This document shows positions 24,250 to 38,805 of a stretch of 64,000 bases of DNA, one piece after another. The stretch is taken from NCBI GenBank assembly GCA_021234155.1, contig JAJEKV010000063.1:2944948-3008947 (forward strand). The letters are read 5' to 3'. The notes below the pieces were generated by a model. That model was not told where the DNA came from. It searched no databases and saw only the letters and a list, made by a program, of their open reading frames with translations. The translations under genes were made by a program, and so were the position numbers. Positions within the stretch are counted from its first letter, which is position 1. Each line of letters starts with the position of its first letter. This DNA comes from Isoetes taiwanensis (Eukaryota; Streptophyta; Lycopodiopsida; Isoetales; Isoetaceae).

Positions 24250-26250
24250 CTCAGAAATTTCACAACTCAAGAAAACCGGGCAAAACCTTGTGCATATTAA
24301 AGATTTGGAGCTTTTCAAGTTCAGGCAAGTCCTAAACTCTCCAATCCAGTTAATTTGAGTTCTAACATCTCTTTAAATTATGATTCCTATAACTCTAAAT
24401 TCTCGGACTGCTCTCATTCTATAGCTAATTTAAAATGTGGTAAGGAAAATTCCAACCCAAATTCCCTTATTGAGAGCAATTGGGAAGATGCTTCTTAATT
24501 TACAAGCCTTGATGCAAGGTGGGGAAAGCCATAAGACCCTTACTCTTGGAAGTAAATCTAAAGGAAAAGTACAATTATCCTCCAAGAAGGGCATTTGGAA
24601 CCCCCAGCACACTAAGACTAAGGCAATCAATAGAAGATTGAAAAATCATCTCTAAGTCAATCTGATGACATTCCTTGTTAGTTTGCTTCTTTTATGAAGA
24701 TTTTATCATGGAATTTAAGGGGAATTAAGGGTCCCCTTAAAAGAAGACGAGCCATTGCACAAATAAGACAATACAATGCAGACATTATTATGTTGCAAGA
24801 ACTGAGATTGCCGCAATTTGAATGCTCAAATCCCCAGTAGATTAGTTCTTAGGGCAATTCTTCTATCTGGATTGAAGACTCTGAGCACTTAAAGGTCTTT
24901 GTATCATTTGAAGAACATGAAGCATATTTCATTATTCACTTGACCCTTGCAAATCTTAGCAAAATTTGTCACTTTCTCTTCATGACAACCGATTTGGAAT
25001 TTTTAAACATTTATGCTAAGCTAATTCCAATAAAAATTCTGTGGCTGAATATTGATGATTGGCTACAAAATCAGTATTTCAAATTGGATCTTGGGAGGGA
25101 TTTTAATGTACTCATGCTTGGGATCTCCAAACTGGGTAAACATCTTAATTTGTCCTGCAAGACTTCTTGGAATAACCTTATGGATAATTACATACGCATC
25201 ATATTCCCTCTTCCTTGCTAGTTCTGGTGTAACAATGAGGGATGGCAATAGGATCCTCTGTGCCTTGATGAGGTCCTGTTACAAAATTTGAACAATGAAT
25301 TTTTGGGATAAGCTGTTTGGTAACTAATTGATAGATGCACTTCTATTTGGATCATCAACCTCAATTCATCCATTAAGACGAGGTTGTACTAAGATGAATG
25401 GGCGATATTTTAGCGTCACTTGAGAACCCAATCCCGGTTATGGGACCCAATACAAAGATAGGTATTAAGCAGATGGCGATAACAAAGTGAAGAATATCGC
25501 TTGTAAGAAAAACACAACAAGAGAATTATAATAAGTAGCTAAGCTTGCGTGCACATGAGCTAAGTGTACCCAAACCATAGGTTAAAGGACCTTGGTCTCA
25601 GGATGCTTGTACCTCCAGATGCCGCCCACTTTTTCTTTGCGTGAGCCCTCTCGCACTTTACACAATTCATAGCCGTGCAGTGTTGGGCGGGAGAGAGATC
25701 TTCTTGAACCGAGAAGTGGGTGTCTTTAAGCGACTTCCATCTTTGAAGGACTAGCCTGGCTTGTCACAGTAAGGCTAAGGAGGCAAGACAACATCCCTTT
25801 CAAATTTAATTTATGCTTCTTTGGAATACAGTGACCTTTGTTACAGATTTAAATTTTATTCTCATCTCCCAAAAGGTTGGTATGAACAATTCTTGTTCTA
25901 TGAAGAATTCTATCGCGAAAATTAAAGCTTCAAGTTGAATGGTGAGCTAAAATGTGATCAAAAGAAACTTGGAGAAGATAGATATCTTAAGATTAAGCCC
26001 CAGGTGAGAATGCAGCTCAAAGGACTACTGATTTGACCTTCTACATCTGTTTGGAAGGAAATTTGGAGACAGCAATAAAAGTTATTGAAGAAATTGAAGC
26101 CAAAGGTGCTACAATCAGGTGTAAACAAATATCATTCAAACATGGATAAGGGTATTCTAAATTTTTCTTTAAGGTGGCTAAGAATAAGCTTTTGAAATCA
26201 AATATTTTTTGGACGATGTTGAGGCAGGTCAATGTAGCCCTCATCCTAAA
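24250..26250 (+). mobile_element. L1-type LINE 5' half (ORF1 end, endonuclease, linker), inverted
   Basis: On the plus strand a probable ORF1 tail (24,300-24,655) is followed by a clear APE-type endonuclease start at 24,693: MKILSWNLRGIKGP, then RRRAIAQIR and ADIIMLQELRLP, with the Asn and Glu typical of the active site. The linker before the reverse transcriptase is visible at about 26,080-26,200: IEEIEAKGATIRCK, then SKFFFKVAKNKLL. Frames are broken repeatedly. Between about 25,380 and 25,800 lies sequence that does not read as L1 and may be a secondary insertion. The reverse-transcriptase half of the same kind of element lies next to it on the opposite strand (21,930-24,130). The two pieces are complementary in content, which suggests one element with an inverted 5' part. 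Confidence 0.8.
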
Positions 26251-26766
26251 GCGTCAGCCTTTCCCTTGCGATAGAGGCCAGCGGGCAATTATATAATGTT
26301 GAAGATGCTTGGCAGGTTAAGTGCACGGAGGAGAGGCAAAGGGTGAGATATGAACGAGGGTGAGGGAAAGAGAGGAGGACCAACATGTGCCGCATTCCTA
26401 GGAACACTAACATCATACCGGTTAAAATCAGGAATTTCCGAGAGGGCAAAAGAATTCCAGGAAGTTTTTTGGTCAAAATCTTTGGGGTTTTTTAATACTT
26501 TTCTGTATGAAATCTAAAATTTCATAGGCCTCTTCCGCCTAGCTTAAATTATATAGGGAATATACTTCTTAGGTGTTTAGAGTCAGTGGCACAGTGAGGA
26601 GGGACGTGGTCAAGGCAGGGGTCAGAGATGGTCAAAGTCAAAGAAGGGGGCAAAGGAAAGAATAGGCAGCAATATGGAAATTAGGAAAAGACTGATCAGA
26701 ATCAGGAAATACCTAAGGAAACGGGACATGTGCTATTTTCTTTGCCCTTGTTTCCTTGCATATATA
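26251..26766 (+). other. Intergenic sequence upstream of MYB gene
   Basis: No gene is seen. The last 30 bases include a TATA-like GCATATATAATGG that overlaps the candidate MYB start codon, so it is either part of the 5' UTR or a chance match. Purine-rich sequence (26,590-26,700) precedes it. Confidence 0.4.
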
Positions 26767-28146
26767 ATGGCCACCGCCTGGCCCCTTCCCTCACAAGAAA
26801 CCCAACCGTCGGTACTTGCGCCCTGGCTCAGCTGTGAACCCCAAAACCGTCATTACCTCCGCCAAGCTCCACAGCTGCTCGGCCCCCTTCCGGCCCTCTT
26901 GCACCTGCGGATACGCCCATCAGCCATCCCTCAACAAAGGCCCCTGGACCCCTGAAGAAGATCGCATCCTTTCGGATTATATTTCTACGCATAGTGACCA
27001 CGGTAACTGGCGTAAGCTCCCCACCGCTGCTGGTACTTCTGCTTTTCCTTTCAATCTTTTCCTTGTTCGGTTGTTTCTTCTTGCATTTTTTTTCTTGGTT
27101 TTTTCTTTATCTGAATTGTTCTTGCTTTGGGTTCTTGATTTGATTTTCGAGTCGTACAACGGATTCTGTATTGATCTGTTTCTGTTCAGGCCTTATGCGA
27201 TGCGGTAAGAGCTGTAGATTGCGCTGGCGTAACTATCTCAGGCCGGATTTGAAAAGGGGTGAATTCGATGAAGATGAGGATAATTTGATCATCCAGCTAC
27301 ACGCTCTTCTTGGCAACAGGTTCAAATTCAGAGCCAAATTTGATCCACTAGATACATATTTCTGCATATCTAAAACTATTCACTAAATCCCTAAATTCGT
27401 GATGTGCAGATGGTCTTTAATAGCTGGAAGGATTCCAGGTGCCACGGATAACGAGATAAAAATTGAATTGGCATCTGGCCAAAAACTTGGCATAGATCAA
27501 AGACTCATGACCTTCGAGCTATACCACCGGAATCCATGAAAAGAGGAGCAGGAAACTAAAAGCTGCACAGAGGTTTAAAATCTCAAGCCAAAAATCATCC
27601 ACCAATATGAAGCCGAGAGTAAGAGCCGATTATCTTCTTTCTCCAGTCTAGGAAGCAGGAACAGCAGTGCAAGTAGTAATATCTCCATATCAGGAGCTTG
27701 TCTTTTAGCTCATGAGCACCAACTTATTCATCCCTGAAGAAACAAGAGAAGTCAGTTGTATCAGAAACCATCTGAGACCATGTGAGACCATATCAAAACA
27801 CCCACATGTCAATTTCCATCTCCAGAGCTCCAGCCGGATGTGGAGCTCAGAATTTGAAGGTGGTTCTACATCTTCCTCTATCATGGCTCCTAGCTCTCCA
27901 AATCCAGAGTTTCTTAGAACATTTACAGATTCTGATGGCATAACTGAGCAAATATACAGTGGTTTTTCTTCTAAGTTTCAAGATTGCTGGATCAACAGTC
28001 CTCCTGGAGCAGATAACATGTTGAATAATAACATTTACCAGAATCATCAGCAAAATAATCAGTGGAACCTGGATCTTCTGGAGGACTTAGATTGTAGCCA
28101 GTTTTGGGAACAATGCTTGCACTCAATAAGCGAGCAAAATAACTAA
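26767..28146 (+). pseudogene. R2R3-MYB transcription factor gene, three exons, frame-broken
   Basis: R2R3-MYB proteins bind DNA through two helix-turn-helix repeats. Exon 1 ends at 27,032 with the R2 start [12 protein letters not shown] and NWRKLP. Exon 2 is 27,190-27,319, the classic 130-nt second exon, giving [20 protein letters not shown] and [13 protein letters not shown]. Exon 3 opens at 27,410 with RWSLIAGRIPG and TDNEIK. Introns (157 and 90 nt) have GT-AG ends at the canonical MYB positions. The N-terminal 26,767 frame shifts before R2. After NEIK the expected NYWNT motif is lost to a small deletion. A C-terminal Ser-rich part (27,627-27,710) and an acidic tail reaching LDLLEDLDCSQFWEQCL (stop at 28,146) need two more frame changes. 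Either it is a young pseudogene or the indels are sequencing errors in a real gene; the clean splice sites favour the second. Subgroup not assigned. Confidence 0.85.
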
Positions 28147-29950
28147 GAATCAGTTTTCCATTTTCCGATGGTAACAGACAGCCAATCAGCGGAGGTGAAA
28201 CCTAACCATATAGATAGGTAGTATCTTTTAGGCTTGAGGCACCTTGATAACATAAAGACAAAATATTGGGTTGAATCCCTTCAAGTTCACACTAATGGGT
28301 GAGAACATGGGGATACCCCTTTTATTGAAACTCTCAAGACTCAAGGACTCAAAGGTCCTATACGATCTTTCCCCACGACTGCCATAGCCGTCATCCCTGA
28401 GGAAGGCGGCCATCCCAAGGAGGAGTGGAGCAATCAAACCTAAACTGTAATGTACGCTCTTCCTGTATGGAAATAGTTTCAGATTTGCATCGAGGCCTTC
28501 ATTCAATATAGAAAAAACTTGATAAACATTATGCATCATGTGGGACAAACTCTAAATATCAACATGTAAACTTCTTGTATAATTTAAGCTAGCCGGAATG
28601 GGTCTACAAAACCTAGATCTTAATTGAAACAAAAATAAGAACCCCACAATGTGACTAGTTTCGGGCAAATCCCAGGGATGGATATAATGCAGAAGGGATA
28701 TGCTTAATATATTCTTTCTGAATGGTCAAGATAGGTATCAATTGAAGGCTGAGATCGCATTAGAGCTAAGCTCAACTTGAAAGCCGTGAATACCCACAGA
28801 TTTTCCATTTGGAGCCTGTTTTCAATGATGGTCAAGTAGTAGCTGAGTTCGCATGCATGCAGAAGAGGCATTTACGTGGATGCTTGTGTGAGCTCGCATT
28901 TGAGCTGTCAACATATATTTCAGTTCTCTTTACTGGGCGTGTTATCGCTATTAGACAAGCCGTCTTCTGAAATACTTTCCCTACTTGTTACCTGACCCTG
29001 ATCTTCAATCCGATGCAAATGTGGCTTCTTAGGGATGATCCGTCGTCATTTGCCTAGTCTATCTCTTCATTTGCTTGATTTGTTTCTCTTCAAGTTAAGT
29101 TCGAGTCGTCAACACCCAATGGGTTAAATTTGAACTCGGATATAATAGCTTGGAGTTTATGCTCCGGACCACCACATATCCATATGGTAGCTTGGATTCA
29201 TGGACCAGGTTAGCTTCGACATCAAGCCGCGTGGAACTTCGAACTCGCGGAACCTTTCGACACCCAAGCCGATGGTTCGCTTCAGGACTATAACGGGTTT
29301 ATCTTTCAAAAGCCCAGCCTGTATGGGTGAACCAGGACAATGGACATCTAGGTTAACCCTGAACGCTTCAAACCCGTTTGAACTGGCTGAAGCAATCACC
29401 GGGCACTTCGACCATTGAATGGTAGAAGGTGGTTGTCTGGACTGATAAGTGTGGTTGAACATGGTTGAACGCGAAAGGACCTATCGTGGAGTGAACCGAG
29501 GGCTTTGATATCTCGATTAACTCGTGGGTCCATGGTCGAGGTTCAACCACCCTGAGGGCAGGTGTTATCTAGCTAAGCCCATGTTACACTAGTCACATAA
29601 GTGGACAGTTATCCTGCTGATCCATGGTTCAAGTTAAACTTTTGAGTGAAGTCCTAAGTTGACCATGTGGATCTTGGTGTGAAGTGACCACGGTTTTCAA
29701 AGATGGGATTTGGTAAGCTATTGTCCGGTTGGTAACAATAATTTTTATCTTTTGAAAGTATAATAACTTATTATACATGATCGTCTATCATTGGTATCCT
29801 TTGTAAATATTAAATGGTCCTAAGTGCTTAAATATCTAGCACAATAACAAGGGTTTTTTTTGTGTTTTTGTACGCTTTTCACTAAAGTTTTCCTATGATT
29901 TCGTGATGTATTGAATGGATGTCTTGTCACGATACATCCAGAGTGCACCA
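28147..29950 (+). other. Intergenic, no gene recognised
   Basis: This contains the MYB 3' flank, then unremarkable sequence. The stretch 29,160-29,570 is rich in GGTTGAAC- and TTCGAAC-like words and has open frames on both strands, but they match no family I recognise. Confidence 0.5.
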
Positions 29951-29955
29951 TTTAG

Positions 29956-30122
29956 ACCATTGATTTTAGCCTTTTTTTCAATGGTCAACAATAATGGCTC
30001 ACAACAAAGCCCCTTTTTTGTCGCGTGTGGTTTTTATAATGGGCACATGAAGGGCCATTGATTTTAGCCTTTTTTTTTCAATGACAACAACCAATGGCTC
30101 ACAACAAAAGCCCTCTTTTGTG
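29956..30122 (+). repeat. Tandem duplication, about 97 bp x 2
   Basis: ATTGATTTTAGCCTTTTTTT followed by CAATGG, AATGGCTCACAACAAA and GCCCC appears at about 29,961 and again at about 30,057. Copies differ in the length of the T-run and a few bases. Confidence 0.75.
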
Positions 30123-32420
30123 TGTGTGTATGTTTGTAGTAAGCATAACTTTGTCTTTTTGTATGTATTTTGTAGAATCAATAGAGGCGGATCATTATGC
30201 TATCCCGGTGTGCTTTACTTTACAGTAGATACTGCATGAGCATCAATATTATTAAAGTCACTATTTTCCAAATATATGATTAGTGCAAACTTCATAACAA
30301 GTTAATTCAACTAATTTTTGTTTTAAAGGACGTCAAACTTTATTGAAACTCACAATGACCCCAATTTTTGGTCCACAATTGTTTTTGGTTATGCCAAGGA
30401 GAGTGTTGTTTCACGCCAAAAACAACACCAAATAACTAAAAAGTCCACATTAGCTCATTTATCGGATTTGCACAAAGGCAGTGGTTTTTGGCAAAACATT
30501 CTTGTGGTTTTGGCTGACTTTTTGTTTTGATCCAACGTGTCCTTTTTTTCGCAGCCGTTTTTCGAACTTTTGTCCAGCGTGTGGTTTTCTTGGCTTGTTG
30601 TTTTTAGACACGTTTGTTGTATTCCAACACATGTAGGTTGAATATTAATAAGTGGAATTTGAAAGAATAGTTTTTCCCTTTTTCAATGTGTGTTATTTTG
30701 TTTTCCTCACTTGTAGTTCTTTAAGTTAACATTGTTTTCACAAAGAAGATGCAGTAATATCTAAGAAATCCACATGTATTATTTTTAGAATAATTGTTGT
30801 TTCAAATGTTGTTTTACTCGACAATATGTAGATGTGGAAGTATATCTTTGTTTTCTAACATATATTATGTTTTCTTTATGTTGGTTTTTAAAGTTATCAT
30901 TGTTTTCTTAAAAACAATCATTGGATTTCAAGAAAACACATATAAAGGGAACATTGTTTTAAGTGATTTGATATGTAGGCTAGAAGTAGATACGTTGTTA
31001 TTTGTTAATCTCAATGAAATAAAATATGTGGCTTTTATTAAATTCCAGAGAAACAACTTGGATTTAGTCAGCTAACAATCAAATGTTGATACGTGGCACT
31101 CAATTTTCAAAAAAGCAATTATTTGTGCTTTATTGATAATTTCAATCCTACTTGAAAGGAAAAAGGTATCATGGAGCAAGCATCCATTTAAAGTACAATA
31201 GTCTGACATTGAATTTCCACTAAACTCAGTTTGCCTTTAAAGTTTTGATCTTAATTGATTCCCATATTTAAAGCTCAAGCTTGCCGTGAAACACGGATCA
31301 CATTTCACAAAATTTATGTATTGTATAAAACTCAATTTTGCTTGATTGAGTCTTGCCATGGGTGATTTGATACATAGTATGATATGCATATTCTTCTTTT
31401 CATGCTTGCCACCTTGCAAACACAATACGTTTCCTTTCATTATGCCAAAATATTGAAGAAGAAAGATCCCTTTTTAAGCATGTTTCTTTACAAATGGGCT
31501 GCCAAATGCATTTTTGCGGTTCTAATCCTCTCTATACATAATAAAACAGGTAATGTCACCCCCTTCATACAGAAAAGCCCGGTGCCAATGCTCTTCACCT
31601 TGAAACAAACACAATAGAATGAGTGCTCAATTGATCTTATTTTGAAGTAGAAGCGAGAACAATCCTATGCTCATTGCAAATTTTGGGCCGGAACCTTTTA
31701 TTCCAAGAATTGGTTTAAAAGACAACAATGTTGGTGGTTTAGAAGAAGACAACAATGTTGGTCCTTTTCGATTTCAAGGCATATAAAAACAATTAGCTTG
31801 CGGTGCTTACTACATCCCTAGTTTCATATTCATAGAAACAGTCTATGTAGTTTCTAGAAATACATCATGGGCATATACAATCGGGGAATAGAGAGTAGAA
31901 TAAGATTTACCCGATCCACGAGCCCCCTCACAGCGACAAAGGCGCAAGCCTTCTTGATCCCCTCATTCCAGGTCTACTACTGTTGGATTAGGTCATCTTT
32001 AAGGATCTACGCGGAAGCTCGGATGGTGGACTAGGTCATACGTGATTGAAAGAAACGATTAGATTTTTTACAAGATCAAGAGAAGCTGACCCCGAATATG
32101 CTTTTTGCTGGAGTTACCTTGGAGTCAAGCCACATCTTCTATGATCCCTCTACCGCCATAGCCAGACCTCAAACTTCCGAACAATTCTTTTCTTTGAGCA
32201 CAGGATATTTAGAATCTAAGAGGCATCAGTTGCCTTGTCCGGTTATTGCAGCTCATGTCCATTTGACTACCCTTACGCATCCAGTGTTTCGAACCATTTA
32301 GGGCTCCATCGGTGGATCTATGTAATGACCTTGTGTTCTTGATATTTTCACGGCGCACACAGGGCAGGTATACGATTGTCTGACAGCCAGGCACCTACAT
32401 CAAGCTTTGCCATGTGAAAC
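30123..32420 (+). other. Intergenic, A+T-rich, no gene recognised
   Basis: Long T-rich plus-strand sequence with words such as TTGTTTT recurring, and no domain-bearing frame. A G+C-richer island at 31,900-32,060 carries no recognisable coding sequence. Confidence 0.5.
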
Positions 32421-32424
32421 AAGG

Positions 32425-32665
32425 AGCTACGCCCGGATGCATGGCATGAGGCGCCATAGCCAAAGGGGAGGAAAAAGCTGGGAGAAGGAGAGAGGAAAAC
32501 GGGGGAGGAGCTCGCGGATTCGCCATCGCCAAAGAGCGCCATAGCCAAGGGTAGAGAAAAAGCGAGGGAGGAAAACCGCAGGGGGAGGGAAAAATATAGG
32601 GAGGAGCTACGCGGATCGCCATCGCCATGGCATGCATAGTCAAGGAGAGGAACAAAGGTCTTTGC
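32425..32665 (+). repeat. Purine-rich tandem repeat, about 90 bp x 3
   Basis: A unit built from CGCCATAGCCAA, then GGGGAGGAAAAAG and GGAGAAGGAGAGAGG, then GGAGGAGCTACGCGGATCGCC recurs about three times with indels. The minus-strand open frames here simply translate the repeat (Ser/Pro/Phe-rich) and are not genes. Confidence 0.65.
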
Positions 32666-34655
32666 TTGCCACGGAGGTTTACCCTCCCATGGCGAGGTAA
32701 TGTATTAAATCATAATCAGCGAAAATTCAAATTGCTACTTCCTAGACAATGGGAATACTTGATACCATGACTTTATGGGAATTGGCCTCATGGAGTTGTG
32801 AAGGGGCAATGAGAAATGAATAAAAGGGACCAAATTTGATGCAAAGGCGGTAATTAATTACAGTTGGCAATATTGAGGTTAATAAGCTAATATTAAATAG
32901 GCCATTAAAATTATATGTCCTTCCCTAATATCATACTTTAAAATGTTGGCAATAGTTGGTTGAATGACTTGTTGGCTATCAATTATTTGGTTTCAAGTTC
33001 AAAGTCCTTCTACATGCAATATGGTCTTTCTTTTGAACATGATTTTGTGTGATAACTCATGCCTTATTACCTTGATCGAACTTGGGCTTTATTAGCTCAC
33101 AATTGGTATATCACTCATCACCTCAAGGTTTCTTTTGTTTTCCAAGAGCATCCATTTAACCCTATGAGCAGGTACATTGACTTACTATGAAAATCAAATG
33201 TACAAAGCTCATCACTTGGAGAAATAAAAGAGGAACATTAGCCATTTCAATAAAAGAACAAAGAAAATTTCATATACCTTACTCTACATTAATTCATCAT
33301 GAGACATGTACCTGAGTGAGTTGGTGAGAATCTATATGCATATTTTTTAAAAATATAGAGAGATAGAAATGGATGCCTCAACAATCCTGTAGTGACAAGA
33401 ATTATTTGTTAATAGATGGAACGTTTGAGCACTCAGAAAAAGGAGGACTTGCCTTATGAGTTGGCATCCTCGTTACCTCAAAAATCTGTACCATATATAT
33501 TGCTCTACATGTTCTTTGGTGATTGTTTCTCCTTGATGGCGTGAGATATCATACGTACTCTTACAACTCACAATGACCCAATTTCCTTTTACGAGGGAAA
33601 TCTTGGCTAGGTGAAATAACACAAGAAAGTAACCACAATAACCATGAACAAATCTCTTGGTGCTAGTAGAGTTCGCAGGTTGAATAATATGTTAGAATAG
33701 TGGTAGCAAATAATTATTACTAATCAAAGATGGAAAGACATTTGAGCTCCATGACTCTTCCTATTATACAAGGACATACTATTGCTTGTCCAGCTTTTTC
33801 GAACATTAGATAGTCGAGAATGGCCAAATGTATGTGGGACATTACATATTGTTGCTGGACCAAATAAAACAACTCACTTTAATTAAAGGTGGACCTTGGA
33901 CTTCGTGAACTTGTAATTGAAATAAAAAGAAAATGTAAAGATCATATAATCATGTTGAGAGAAAAGTCTATTCCGGTTAGCACATGTAATATCGACCTTG
34001 GGGCCATCATATTGTTGCAAAAATGATCATGTAACTAGTCCAGGGTAATTTAGCCATTCAGGACTGACATGGCTGATTAGCATCTCCATTCAGAGCCTTT
34101 ATGCGCCCGAGCGACAAAATACTTGGTTTTCTGGTCAACCAGCGGGGCCTTAGGTGGTTTGATAAGTTCTCCGGGGCGGATCTTGGATTTTTAGCACGCA
34201 CCGAAGCGGAGTTGCGATAATGATTCAACGGTGGGATAGGAAAATTGAGCTCGGGAGAGGATTGGCATTTCTCCTCCCAGGCCCGGCCCGATAGGAAAAG
34301 GCGCCTCAACAACGCTGGGGAGTTCATCTCACGAAGTGCAGCCTCTCCCTGGTGAAAGAGCTGCGCAAAAGTCTAACACAGTTCGATTTGAAGGGTGTGA
34401 CACTTTAAGTTCTTCGAGGATCCCTCTATTCTATCCCTTGCCAAACTCCTCTACAAAAATTCCAAAAGGATTATCATATTTCTTACATGAAGTCTAGTCA
34501 TCATATCAATGTCACCATCATCTAAGCCATGTCACCTAAAATTTGGCAACATCATGATAGAAAGAGACCAAAGATGGACATCTTTTTCATTTTAGGAGAA
34601 AACTTGACCTTACTTGACATGCCATGCTTTCACCCAGGTGCTGCCTAGGTGCTGC
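32666..34655 (+). other. Intergenic, no gene recognised
   Basis: A+T-rich with a short G+C-rich patch at 34,060-34,380. That patch has an 89-codon minus-strand open frame without recognisable domain and I do not call it a gene. Confidence 0.5.
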
Positions 34656-34659
34656 ATCA

Positions 34660-36445
34660 CTTGAGCCTAATGCACAGGCCACTAATGTTGAACCTAAGAT
34701 GGCATGTTGGAGCACGTGGTGGCATATTTGAACCTGCCAGTACGGAGCCTAGGTGGCATGTTTCGAAACCAGGTGGCATGTTGGGCCATGTGGCATTATG
34801 GGTGCATTGGCATGTTTGGTACCTTGGCATGTTAGACCTAGGTGGCATGTTGGGCACCCTGGAGTGGCATGTTTGAGCCCACCTTGGCGTATTTGAGCCT
34901 GGGTGGCATGTTGGAACCTAGGTGGCGTTTGAGCCACCTTGGCGTATTTGAGCCTAGGTGGCATGTTGGAGCACATGGCATGTTGAGCCTAGGTGGCATG
35001 TTGGGCCACCTTGACGTATTGAACCACCTTGGCGTGTTGAGCCCTGGGTGGCATGTTTTACAACAGCGTATTTAGATTACATGGCGTGTTGGAACCTATG
35101 TGGCATGTTAAGATTACATGGCGTGTTTGAGCTCCTGTGGCGTGTTTGAGCTGCGTTGGGTGCTGGCGTGTTTGAACCACTTGGCGTATTTGCAGACCAC
35201 CTTGGCATGTTGAACCTGAGTTGCCATGTTGAACTAGGTGGCATGTTTGAACCTGGGTGGCATGTTGGAGAAACGCGTGGCATGCTTGAACCACCTTGGC
35301 GTGTTGGGGCCATGTGGCATATTTGAGCCTCATGACGAGTTCGCGTGACATGGGTGGCGTATTGGAGCCGATGGCATGTTTGAGCATGTTAGGAGCCTAG
35401 GTGGCGTGTTGGAGTCCCACCTTGGCATTTTTTAGCCTAGGTGGCATGTTGAGCCACCTTAATGTTGGAGCCTAGAGCGTTGGGCAGGTGAACCACTGGC
35501 ATGTTGGAGCCTAAGTGAGCACGCATGCATGTGTTTGAGCCACCTAGAGATGTTGGAACCTAGGTGGCATGTTGTACGTTGCATATTTGAGCCACCTTGG
35601 CAAAGTTGGAGCATAAACGTGTTGGAGCCCACGTGTGGCAGTTTGAAACGTTGAACCCCTGGGTGGCATGTTTAGTATTTGTCATGTTGAGCCTAGGTGT
35701 GTTGGAACCACCTTGGCATGTTTGAACCCGTGGCATGTTGGAGCCTAGGTACATTGGCATGTTGAAGACCACCTTGGCAAGTTGGAGCATAGGTGGCATG
35801 TTGGGCAGGTGTGGCGTTTGAGCCGCGTTAGACCTGGGTGGCATGTTTTGAGCCATTTTGTCATGTTGGAGCCCTAGATTGGCATGTTAGACCACCTTCT
35901 CATGTTTGAGCCGCATTGGCATGTTGAATTGGGTGGCGTGGAACCCATGGCATGTTTGAGCCACCTTGGCATGTTAGACCTGGGTGGCATGTTGAAGCCC
36001 ATGTGGCATGTTTGAACCACCTTGTCATGTTAGAGCCTGGGTGGCATGTTTGGCTCCACCTTGAGCGTAATTTGAATTACGGTGGCGTGTTTGGGCTCCG
36101 TGGCATGTTTGAACCCTGGGTGGCGTATTGGAGCCCGTTAATGTTAGACCTAGGTGGCATGTTTGAGGCCAACGGCATATTTAAGCCTAGGTGGCATGTT
36201 GGCCCAGGCCACCTTGGCGTATTTAGACCTAGGTGGCATGGTGGAATACGTGGCATGTTTTCGCCACTTATGGCATATTAGACACACATGGCATGTTAGG
36301 GCTTCAGCGTTGGCATGTTGGAGCCACCTTGGCATGTTAGACCACCCTGATGGCATGTTTGAGCCACCTTGTGTATGTTTGAGCCCACCTTGGTGGCATG
36401 TTTGGCGACCAGCGTGTTTGAGCCTGGGTGGCATGTTTGAATAGT
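34660..36445 (+). repeat. Minisatellite, 20-bp unit, about 1.8 kb
   Basis: Roughly 85-90 degenerate copies of a 20-bp unit. Two subtypes alternate irregularly: type A GCATGTTGGAGCCTAGGTGG and type B GCATGTTTGAGCCACCTTGG. The 11-bp core of A (GCCTAGGTGGC) and the reverse complement of the core of B (GCCAAGGTGGC) differ at one base, so the core is effectively flipped between subtypes while the flanking ATGTTTGA is not. Many units are one to several bases short. Translation gives repetitive MPPR or GGML peptides in all frames, which are artefacts of the repeat. Confidence 0.9.
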
Positions 36446-38176
<1,731 letters not shown>

Positions 38177-38489
38177 GTGGATCACATTAGACTTTCTTTG
38201 GTCCCCATGGATGTTAAGTTAAATTCAGTTCAATTCAATTTTGGGATCTTCATAAATGCCTTTGCATTCTAGTTTTCTATAAGCATGAGGGTAGAGGGAC
38301 AATAGATGAAGATATTGCATTTTTACATGGGATGTAATGACAACATGAATACTTTATAGGGTGCTCATATGGATAAGAATAGATGCAATGATTGTATAAT
38401 GATGCTTACAAGAGTGGCTATAAAGAGGCAACTTAAAATACCACACCTTTAGAGAACCAGCCCATCTTTTGAAAAACTATACTCACCAA

Positions 38490-38805
38490 AACTACACTTA
38501 CTTATAAACCTCACCTCCAAATACTACACCTCCTTAGAAACATCCACCACCTCAAAAGAAAAAAACCACAGTTCCTTTAACAAAAAACATACCTCCTTAA
38601 AAAAACCACGTCCCTAAAAACAAAGACCCTGACTCCTTAAAAAAAAAGCCCCACTTGCTTATAAACCACACCTCAAAAACACACCTCTTAAAAGCACCAC
38701 TACCTCAAAAGAAAAAACCAGTTCTTTTAACAAAAACATACTTCCTTAAAAAACCACTAGATCCTAAAAACAAAAACCTGACTCCTTAAAAATACTTGAT
38801 TGGAC
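38490..38805 (+). repeat. Tandem duplication, about 155 bp x 2, A+C-rich
   Basis: Copy 1 starts at about 38,495 (CACTTACTTATAAACC) and copy 2 at about 38,650 (CACTTGCTTATAAACC). Both continue through CACCTCAAAAGAAAAAA, then TTTAACAAAAA and CCTGACTCCTTAAAAA. Plus strand is almost free of G. Confidence 0.8.

Noticed and set aside
34660-36445. CRISPR array
   Set aside because: Units are contiguous and degenerate with no unique spacers, and the sequence is a plant nuclear genome.
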